The notes below the pieces were generated by a model. The model was not told the origin of the DNA and did no database searches. It was given only the letters and a program-made list of their open reading frames with translations. This document shows positions 55,289 through 61,301 of a DNA stretch of 64,000 nt, piece after piece. How positions within the stretch are numbered: position 1 is the first letter of the stretch; each line of letters begins with the position of its first letter. The stretch spans positions 144,302-208,301 of the forward strand of contig JAJXWP010000002.1 in the NCBI GenBank assembly GCA_021781575.1, written 5' to 3'. Both the position numbers and the translations under genes were made by a program. This DNA is from Pseudomonadota bacterium. Lineage in GTDB: Bacteria; Pseudomonadota; Alphaproteobacteria; Rhodospirillales; Magnetospirillaceae.

Positions 55289-55665
55289 GGGGCGGCGGCG
55301 GATCTCCGGGTTATGGCCTGCCGGAAGGGCTCTATCGCGATCCGGCCCATGGGAAAGTGGCCGGCGTCTGCGCCGGGCTGGGTGCCTATTTCCAGATCCG
55401 GCCGAAATTCATCCGCATCGCGGCCGTCGTCGGTTCGTTGTTCGGCTTCTTCCCGGTCATCGCCGGACTCTACGTCCTGCTGACCATGATCCTGCCGGTG
55501 CGGCCCGAGGGGATGACGGGTGTCGGTGAGGGCGAAGACCGGCCGCGGCCGTCGGTTGACGAGCTGAAAAGGCGGTTTGAAAGTCTCGACCACCGCCTGG
55601 CGCGGATGGAGGAGCTGGTGATCTCCGAAGACTTTCGGCTGCGCCAGAAATTCCGCGAATTGTAG
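55285..55665 (+). CDS. pspC: phage shock protein C
   Basis: The 126-residue protein has the PspC domain: GLPEGLYRDPAHGKVAGVCAGLGAYFQIRPKFIRIAAVV, then a membrane helix (FGFFPVIAGLYVLLTMILP) and a C-terminal coiled-coil tail (VDELKRRFESLDHRLARMEEL). The start is GTG 55285 with GGAGG 5 bases upstream, overlapping the pspB stop (GTGA). A GTG four codons earlier is less well placed. It ends the psp operon, with tRNA-Pro 78 bases downstream. Confidence 0.92.
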   Translation: MRGGGGSPGYGLPEGLYRDPAHGKVAGVCAGLGAYFQIRPKFIRIAAVVGSLFGFFPVIAGLYVLLTMILPVRPEGMTGVGEGEDRPRPSVDELKRRFESLDHRLARMEELVISEDFRLRQKFREL

Positions 55666-55687
55666 GAGCCAGCCCGTTCGACGGCGG

Positions 55688-55716
55688 TTGCGTTCATGGC
55701 CCCAGGTGGGTATAGT
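55688..55716 (+). promoter_or_regulatory. candidate promoter for tRNA-Pro
   Basis: TTGCGT at 55688-55693 and TATAGT at 55711-55716 are exactly 17 bases apart. The tRNA starts 28 bases later. A small hairpin (CTCCC GATT GGGAG) lies between them in the leader. Confidence 0.5.
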
Positions 55717-55743
55717 GCGCCTCCTCCCGATTGGGAGGCCGGT

Positions 55744-55820
55744 CGGAGCGTAGCGCAGCCCGGTAGCGCATCAGTCTGGGGGACTGGGGGTCGTGGGTTC
55801 GAATCCCGCCGCTCCGACCA
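55744..55820 (+). tRNA. tRNA-Pro (GGG anticodon)
   Basis: The 77-base sequence folds as a cloverleaf. The acceptor stem is CGGAGCG/CGCTCCG, the D stem GCGC/GCGC, the anticodon stem TCAGT/ACTGG with loop CTGGGGG (anticodon GGG), and the T arm GTGGG-TTCGAAT-CCCGC. The discriminator A and CCA are encoded. The 3' half was used as an integration site: the truncated integrase frame begins inside it. Confidence 0.97.
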
Positions 55821-56634
55821 TTAAATTCAAGGACTTAGCGGTCATCTCTCCAAACATCGGATCCTCTGTTTGGGACTCTTGTTTGGGACTCGGGGCGAGC
55901 GCAGTTGCCGTCGGCACCCTGATAGAAGCCGCATCGACGGCGGCGCGGGCCGCTTGGTTGTTCACCTTCAGATAGCGTTGGGTGGTGCGGTAGTCGCGAT
56001 GGCGGGCCAGCTCCTGGGTGACCGCTGCGGTCGCGTTGTGCGCTATCGCCGTCACGAAGCTCGCCTTGGTATGGTGGAACTTGTGGAAGCCGCTGACGCC
56101 CAATTCCGTCATCACCCGGCGCCAGGCCGTCCTGGGATTCTTGATCGATACCGGCTCGGTGAACCGCACCTTCTCCCCGGGAGCCCTCCTTAGCCGACGC
56201 CGATAGGTGATCAGGTGATCGGTCTTGCGGGCAATCGCTTCGGCCACGAGATAGGTCAGCAACTCCAGGGCCTCCCGGCCGGCCGGGATGAACTCGTCTC
56301 GCTTGGCCTTGGTATCTTCGGCGGCCAGCCAGATGCCGCCGTTCTGGAAGTCCACCTGCTGAATGGTGAGGGCGAACATTTCCCCTTTCCGGAACCCCAT
56401 GAGGCGAGCCAGGAGGATCCCCCAGGCAAGGTGGGCGGGCGCCCGGTCGGCCATTTCCCAGAGCACATCATCGGGGATCGGGCGGGGTAGCTTCTCTGGT
56501 TCCGTCAGGTCCGGCACAACCGGCACGGGGTTGGGGAGAAGCATGCGCCCGTCGCTATCCCGCAGGCTGTAAGCAATGCGCAGGGTTTCACGCAGACAGT
56601 CGAGATATCGGTTGATGGTGGAGTCCGCGCGCAT
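55771..56634 (-). pseudogene. truncated tyrosine recombinase (phage/island integrase)
   Basis: The 287-residue frame covers the end of the core-binding domain (STINRYLDCLRETLRIAY) and the catalytic domain. Arg I lies in LMGFRKGEMFAL, the beta-hairpin Lys in EDTKAKRDEFIP, and the nucleophile Tyr in HRDYRTTQRYLKV. Box II reads HKFHHTKASF, with His where active enzymes have Arg. About 100 N-terminal residues are missing: upstream of about 56640 the frame runs into an unrelated gene. The C-terminus is completed by tRNA sequence (GAAGFEPTTPSPPD), as seen for integrases inserted at tRNA genes. It is probably inactive. Confidence 0.75.
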
Positions 56635-56655
56635 TCGGCCGGATTTGCAGGGGCG

Positions 56656-57054
56656 GTAGAGGCACGGGCGAATCAGGTCAGCGGTGCGTCGCGGACTTAC
56701 GTCGTGGCCACCGAGGGCCGCCGTGTCGTGGGGTATTACGCCCTGACCTCTGGCGGGCTTGCCCTGGCCAAGGCGCCGGGAGGCTTGCGGCGTAACATGC
56801 CGGATCCGATCCCGATAGCGGTCCTGGGTCGGCTTGCGGTCGATCAAGCCGAGCAAGGCAAAGGACTGGGCGTCGCCATGCTTCAGGATGCCGTCCTGCG
56901 CGTTCACCAGGCGGCGACGATTCTGGGTATTCGCGGAATTGTGGTGCATGCGATCTCCGAGGAGGCCAGAGCCTTCTACTTACACCATGGTTTTGTCGCC
57001 GGAGGTGGCGAGCCCATGACACTCGTCCTTAGCCTCGGTGTCGGCAGCAGCTAA
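56656..57054 (+). pseudogene. 5'-truncated GNAT acetyltransferase (TacT-like)
   Basis: From about 56659 the frame reads EARANQVSGASRTYVV, then VVGYYALTSGGLAL, LGRLAVDQAEQGKGLGVAMLQDAVLR, GIVVHAISEEARAFYLHHGF. This matches the acetyl-CoA-binding part of GNAT toxins of the TacA-TacT type. The usual first 35-40 residues are missing, and the frame upstream belongs to the integrase region. The partner antitoxin gene is absent. GTG 56704 could give a 116-residue product, but the protein would lack part of its fold, so it is treated as a remnant. Confidence 0.65.
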
Positions 57055-57078
57055 GGCGTGGATTGGATGAGGATCGGC

Positions 57079-57120
57079 ATGATCGAACGCCATTCGACGA
57101 TTACCTGCCCTCGGTGCGGT
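57079..57120 (+). pseudogene. fragment resembling a small zinc-ribbon protein
   Basis: Translation from ATG 57079 gives MIERHSTITCPRCG and then loses similarity. This start resembles a widespread short protein of mobile regions that begins MIxxHSxLTCPxCG and ends with several cysteines. Only the first 14 codons remain before unrelated sequence. The match is from memory and short. Confidence 0.3.
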
Positions 57121-57160
57121 CTACGAACGCGTTGTTTTTCGGCCTGCGCGGGGGCCATTC

Positions 57161-57336
57161 TGTTTGGGACTCGGGGTCCGATTCCTGGTGATTCTATCCG
57201 TTTTCGTGTCGATACGATCCTGTGATTTCAATTCCTTAGACAAAATTCGCCCTTCTGGGTGACCGCTGCGGTCGCGTTATGGGCAATCGCGGTCACGAAA
57301 CTGGCCTTGGTATGGTGGAACTTGTGGAAACCGGCG
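57161..57336 (-). pseudogene. fragment of a second integrase
   Basis: Bases 57252-57333 match 56011-56092 of the first integrase with about eight differences over 82 bases, and 57161-57176 match 55880-55895. The order is the same, with about 40 bases less between the two parts. This is therefore a second, internally deleted integrase copy on the same strand, left from another insertion at this site. Confidence 0.75.
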
Positions 57337-57391
57337 AAGAGGAATCCGGCAACAGGGCGGAGGCCGGCCATGCCCTGACAGGGGATATGGC

Positions 57392-58417
57392 TCAGGCGGT
57401 GGTTTCCCCTGCCACGACCACACAGCCTCGCGCTCCGTTTGCCTTGGCGAGGTAGAGGGCCGCGTCGGCCCGCGCCAGGAGGTCGTCGATGGTCTCATTC
57501 GGGGCCCACTGGGCCACGCCGATACTGACCATCGTCGCGAATGCCGTCCCGGCGGCCTCGGTCGGGGTCGACGCCACCCCCTGGCATAACCGTTCTGCCA
57601 CGCCAACAGCCCGGTCGGAGGTGGTCTCAAGCAACAGCAGCACAAACTCATCGCCACCGGTACGCGCCATGATGTCCCCGCCCCGCAGCTGTCCGCCCAT
57701 CTGCTTGACTACCATCTGAAGCGCCATATCCCCGGCCGCATGGCCGAAGGTGTCGTTGATCATCTTGAAGTTGTCGATGTCGACGCACAGGACGGAGAAT
57801 GGCGTTTTATAGCGCGAGGACCGCCCCATCTCGTGCCTGGCCACGGACGCGAAACCGCGCCGATTGTAGATGCCGGTGAGCGGATCGGTGTCGGCCAGCC
57901 GCCCCAATTCGGCGTTGAGGGCTTCGAGTTCTCGGGTCCGCTCCTCCACCCGCCGCTCCAGATCCTCGTTCGCCTTGCGCAGCGCCTCCACGGCAGCGCG
58001 GCGTTCCGAGGTATCCCGGGTCACTTCGGCGAAACCGATGACGTCCCCCGCCGCCCCGTAAACCGGCTCGATCACCACGTTGCTCCAGAAGCGGCTGCCG
58101 TCCATTCTAACCTGCCACCCCTCCTCCTCATAGCTGCGGAGCCGGGCCGCGGTCACGAGAGCCCGTTGCGGCTCGCTGTCGCGGGTTTCTTCCGGATAAA
58201 AGCAGGAGAAGTGGCGGCCAATGATCTCGTCCGCCGCATAGCCCATGATTCGTTTGGCGCCGATATTCCAGTTCAGAACATTGCCCGCCGGATCCAGCAT
58301 GAACACCGCATAATCGTGGATGCTGTCGATCATCAGTTGGGCCATTGCGCCGTTCCGCGCGGAGCGGTCGGAGGCGGGCGCGGGCTTATCGGCGCCGGGA
58401 TGGTTCGCGTCGCTCAC
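57392..58417 (-). CDS. PAS domain-containing diguanylate cyclase
   Basis: The 341-residue protein makes the second messenger cyclic di-GMP. A PAS domain (about 25-140, DYAVFMLDPAGNVLNWNIGAKRIMGY, ending GFAEVTRDTSERR) is joined by a coiled coil to a GGDEF domain. The catalytic motif GGDEF is at residues 254-258. An intact inhibitory site RGGD lies at 245-248, five residues upstream. There is no membrane segment and no EAL domain. GTG 58417 is chosen because it overlaps the stop of a small upstream ORF (GTGA). It is the last gene of a minus-strand run of small unknown genes. Confidence 0.9.
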   Translation of the reverse strand: MSDANHPGADKPAPASDRSARNGAMAQLMIDSIHDYAVFMLDPAGNVLNWNIGAKRIMGYAADEIIGRHFSCFYPEETRDSEPQRALVTAARLRSYEEEGWQVRMDGSRFWSNVVIEPVYGAAGDVIGFAEVTRDTSERRAAVEALRKANEDLERRVEERTRELEALNAELGRLADTDPLTGIYNRRGFASVARHEMGRSSRYKTPFSVLCVDIDNFKMINDTFGHAAGDMALQMVVKQMGGQLRGGDIMARTGGDEFVLLLLETTSDRAVGVAERLCQGVASTPTEAAGTAFATMVSIGVAQWAPNETIDDLLARADAALYLAKANGARGCVVVAGETTA

Positions 58418-58554
58418 CTTGGCGTCCTCGGGACGGTCACGACAACGGCGACGGCCGGATCGCCCGCGCCGTCGGACGCGTTGAGCCATATGACCAGCGC
58501 GTTCATTCCGTGGATGCCGTGCTCCACCGGAAAATCCATCGTGCCGCCGATCAC
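58414..58554 (-). CDS. small protein coupled to the diguanylate cyclase gene
   Basis: A 46-codon frame starts at GTG 58554 with GGGGAGG 4 bases upstream and reads VIGGTMDFPVEHGIHGMNAL, then VIWLNASDGAGDPAVAVVV. Its TGA overlaps the GTG start of the diguanylate cyclase. The strong ribosome-binding site and the 4-base overlap support a real gene. An internal ATG at 58539 is possible. No family is recognised. The protein is acidic with one modestly hydrophobic strand and no signal peptide. Confidence 0.5.
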   Translation of the reverse strand: MIGGTMDFPVEHGIHGMNALVIWLNASDGAGDPAVAVVVTVPRTPR

Positions 58555-58564
58555 GCGGCCTCCC

Positions 58565-58681
58565 CTACCCTACGTAATGGCGCAAGCCCAGCCACACCGC
58601 CAGGGCGAGAAAAAATACCACGGGAAGCACGGCGGGGGGCGTCAGATGCTCATGCTTCCAGTGTGACACATGCGTGTTCAT
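58565..58681 (-). CDS. small single-pass membrane protein, 38 residues
   Basis: The frame from ATG 58681 reads MNTHVSHWKHEHLTPPAVLP, then VVFFLALAVWLGLRHYVG: a His-containing polar start and one membrane helix. GGAG lies 9 bases upstream. Its stop overlaps the ribosome-binding site of the next small gene. No family is known. The open frame extends further upstream, but this start has the ribosome-binding site. Confidence 0.45.
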   Translation of the reverse strand: MNTHVSHWKHEHLTPPAVLPVVFFLALAVWLGLRHYVG

Positions 58682-58718
58682 GGTTAAATTCTCCGGGCGG
58701 CAGGCCGCCACCTTTCCC

Positions 58719-58928
58719 TTAGAGATGGGGGGGATATCGCCAATCGCCATGGTTCATCAATAATAAAGCGACATTTCCCAGATGGACGGCCCATCCGCCC
58801 CTGATTGACGCCAAAACAGCCCGGTCTGGACCCAACCGGAAGATGGAATGGTGCGGCAACGGCCTCTGTAGAAGCAAAATCGCCAGCCCGACGGCCATGA
58901 CCAGCTCCAGCGGCACGCTCCAGTTCAT
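58719..58928 (-). CDS. possible small hydrophobic protein, 69 residues
   Basis: The frame from ATG 58928 reads MNWSVPLELVMAVGLAILLL and continues with a second, weaker hydrophobic stretch (HLGNVALLLMNHG). It resembles a small membrane protein. No ribosome-binding site is evident and no family is recognised, so it could be chance in a GC-rich region. It is in line with the other minus-strand small genes. Confidence 0.35.
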   Translation of the reverse strand: MNWSVPLELVMAVGLAILLLQRPLPHHSIFRLGPDRAVLASIRGGWAVHLGNVALLLMNHGDWRYPPHL

Positions 58929-59008
58929 TTTGCAATGACGAGGGCGCACTTCGCCTGTCGCGGATTGATCTTGCGCGATCTGCTGTGGAGGGTTGAGCCG
59001 TCCCCACC

Positions 59009-59263
59009 TTACCGCAGCATTTGGCTGTAATGTTCCTCCATCTCCACCATGCGCCCAAACAGCGTGTTCGCATGGTCGAAATCCAGCCAGCCGCGCCCCA
59101 CCACCGAGGCCATTCCCAGTGCGCTGTCTGAGGCGACAGGCCGGGGATGCTCACAATCCAGGCCGTACACCTGCCCACAGCGTGCTTCCACGACTGCGTA
59201 ACGGCCATCCTGCCCGCGGATAAGTCGATAGGGCCGGACCTCCTCAACGACCTGCGCATTCAT
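59009..59263 (-). CDS. hypothetical protein, 84 residues
   Basis: The protein begins MNAQVVEEVRPYRLIRGQDGRYAVVE and has two cysteines (RCGQVYGLDCEH). It ends in a charged helix (FGRMVEMEEHYSQML). It looks like a small globular cytosolic protein. GGAGGAGG lies directly before ATG 59263. It overlaps the upstream gene by 20 bases, which implies coupling. No family is recognised. Confidence 0.6.
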   Translation of the reverse strand: MNAQVVEEVRPYRLIRGQDGRYAVVEARCGQVYGLDCEHPRPVASDSALGMASVVGRGWLDFDHANTLFGRMVEMEEHYSQMLR

Positions 59264-59783
59264 CAGCCTCCTCCGTTCCGGGCGGAGGATCGGAAGCCGA
59301 AGGCCGATCGCCGATCCCTTCCAACCTGTGCAGCCGCGCGCCCAATTCGGATGCAATTGTGCGGTGATGACGAATGAGCTCGGCGATTCGGGTGATCTCC
59401 ACGCACCGCAAAGCGCGGTCCTGCTCGTCGACATCCTCCATTTCCTCCAAGTTCTCGATGCGGACCTTCTGCGACCGGCGCAAGGAGGAGGCAATCGATT
59501 CCCATGGCAGGAAACCTTGCGCCCCGGCGGCCGACACGACATTCAGCCCATCCTGATTGACGCTGGTGACGACAAAGCGCGGCCGATTGGCCACGTCGCT
59601 GTGGTCGCCGAAGCTGACGCTTTGGCCCGCCTTGAAAACGTCTCTCAGGGCAACGGTTTTGCCGTCCACTCCCAATGGGGCGACGGTCCCCCTCTCGCTG
59701 TTGATGGCGACGTCGCCATCTGTGGCAAAATCAGAGGAAAGATAGCCATGGCGTTGGTTCAGCAGATCCTTGAATGTCGTCAT
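59244..59783 (-). CDS. hypothetical protein, 179 residues
   Basis: The protein starts MTTFKDLLNQRHGYLSSDFA. Its first half is rich in short beta elements (VAPLGVDGKTVALRDVFKAGQSVSFGD, RPRFVVTSVNQDGLNVVSA), then a helical region (LEEMEDVDEQDRALRCVEITRIAELIRHHRTIASELGARLHRLEG). No signal peptide or membrane segment. GAGGGG lies 8 bases before ATG 59783, so the longer frame is not used. The role is unknown. It heads the minus-strand run that ends in the diguanylate cyclase. Confidence 0.6.
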   Translation of the reverse strand: MTTFKDLLNQRHGYLSSDFATDGDVAINSERGTVAPLGVDGKTVALRDVFKAGQSVSFGDHSDVANRPRFVVTSVNQDGLNVVSAAGAQGFLPWESIASSLRRSQKVRIENLEEMEDVDEQDRALRCVEITRIAELIRHHRTIASELGARLHRLEGIGDRPSASDPPPGTEEADECAGR

Positions 59784-60041
59784 CGCGCAGGTCCCCTCAC
59801 ATGCATTGAATGCTGATCTGGACATTGGATCTGGCGAACAATTTGCGAACGAAATTATCCGCTTCGGCCAGGATCATTCGGTCAGGTATGCCTAAAGGTG
59901 GTGGATACTTATTGGCCTTCGATCCGGTCGGTCACTTTCCGCTCCGTTGGGATGCGCCAAATTCGCGCCGGGACCTCGTCCACCGAGCGTCGAGGGGTCG
60001 AGGCCAAGCCCGTTATCCCTGGCCTAAGCTTTGCCGAGTCC

Positions 60042-61301
60042 TTAATCCGGAATCACGTTGATGTCGGTGGGAATGGCCAATCGGAATACGCTTCCCCGTC
60101 CCGCCCGAGACGCAAAGCTCACCTGGACGCCTGTCTGCTTGCACAAATGCTTGACGATGGCCAATCCGAGGCCGATGCCTTTGTCCCCGTCGCGCGCAGG
60201 ATTGTCGATTTGGAAAAACTCGTCGAAGATGTGGGAGGCTTGGCCGGGTTCAATGCCGATCCCAGTGTCCCAGACTTCCACCAAGACTTCCCCTGCTCTG
60301 CGGCGGATGCCCACCAGCACTCCACCCTCTTTGGTGAATTTGAGGGCGTTGGAGACAAGATTGAAACACATCCGTCGCAACGCGGATTTGTCGATGAATG
60401 CCACCACCGTTGGCGTGAAGGCTTTGAGAACAATGCGCTTGGCGTCCGCGACCAGGGACAGGTCGGAAACCACTTCGGCAATCAGCTCACCAATGTTCGT
60501 CGCGGCCGGAACGAGTTGGACCATGCCGCTTCGCAGGCGTGACATCTCCAGAAGCTCGCCAAGCAGATCTTCGGCCGATTTCATGGACGTTCCAAGTCGC
60601 TCCAGCGCAGGGCGCTGGTGTTCTGCCGGCGACTGATTCAACACCTCGAAAAAGAGGCGCATCGCCTGGAATGGCTGACGAAGATCGTGGCTGGCCGCCG
60701 CGAAGAAGCGTGACTGGACGAGCGCCGCCTGCTCGGCTTCGTCCTTGGCGGCGGTGAGGGCAGCGAGAAGTTCGACCTCTCCGGTTATATCCTGCGTCAC
60801 GCCGAGGATCCGTCCGTGCCCGTTTGGTCCCTCCGGCGACCATTCGCCACGTGCGGACAGCCAATGCAGACGACCGTCCGGATACACCATCCGAAATCGG
60901 GCGTTGAATGGTTCCCTATAGGCCATTGACTGCTGCAGAGCATCGGCAACAAAGGCCCGATCCTCGTAATAGATGTCGGAAAGAGCGATGTCGTGCTTGA
61001 GCGGGACGTCGGACGGCATTCCGAGATACCGCATGACCGTCGTATCAGTCTTGCCGGTTTCGGGCATGCTTATCCAACTGCCCATGTTGGCACTGTGGAG
61101 AGCCAACGCCAGCAGGCGTTCGCTCTCCAGCAATGCCTCCTCGGTCTGGCGCAGTTGCTCGTTCTGCATTTCCAGCTCGATCTGGTGCACCTGCAACTCG
61201 TGCACCAGGCGTCGCAGCTCGGATGCCTCCTCCGGGACGGCTTCGGGCGGGGCAGCCGCACGTGCTACGGCGCGTCTGCGCAGGTCAGGGTTCTTACTCA
61301 C
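60042..61301 (-). CDS. PAS domain sensor histidine kinase
   Basis: The 419-residue protein starts with a coiled coil (about 25-62), followed by a PAS fold (66-175, ending GVTQDITGEVELL). The HisKA helix has phospho-acceptor H205 (AAASHDLRQPFQAMRLF). The ATPase domain has the N box NLVSNALKFT, G1 DTGIGI and G2 GDKGIGLGLAIVKH. There is no membrane segment, so it senses in the cytosol. The start is GTG 61301 with GGAG upstream, overlapping the CheB-CheR stop (GTGA). No response regulator lies nearby. The SHDLRQP motif belongs to the group often found in hybrid or orphan kinases. Confidence 0.92.
   Translation of the reverse strand: MSKNPDLRRRAVARAAAPPEAVPEEASELRRLVHELQVHQIELEMQNEQLRQTEEALLESERLLALALHSANMGSWISMPETGKTDTTVMRYLGMPSDVPLKHDIALSDIYYEDRAFVADALQQSMAYREPFNARFRMVYPDGRLHWLSARGEWSPEGPNGHGRILGVTQDITGEVELLAALTAAKDEAEQAALVQSRFFAAASHDLRQPFQAMRLFFEVLNQSPAEHQRPALERLGTSMKSAEDLLGELLEMSRLRSGMVQLVPAATNIGELIAEVVSDLSLVADAKRIVLKAFTPTVVAFIDKSALRRMCFNLVSNALKFTKEGGVLVGIRRRAGEVLVEVWDTGIGIEPGQASHIFDEFFQIDNPARDGDKGIGLGLAIVKHLCKQTGVQVSFASRAGRGSVFRLAIPTDINVIPD

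Larger units (their letters stand above)
55880..57176 (+). repeat. 16-bp direct repeats bordering the integrase remnants
   Basis: TGTTTGGGACTCGGGG occurs at 55880-55895 and 57161-57176. A 12-base part of it (TGTTTGGGACTC) occurs once more at 55867-55878. They belong to the 3' ends of two related integrase copies. Confidence 0.8.

Noticed and set aside
56678..57022. Minus-strand extension of the integrase frame into the GNAT gene
   Set aside because: The frame stays open by chance; similarity to integrases ends near 56640 and the GNAT reading on the plus strand is clear.
57160..57240. attR copy of the tRNA-Pro 3' end
   Set aside because: No second copy of the tRNA T-arm/acceptor sequence could be found here by eye; only integrase-related repeats are present.
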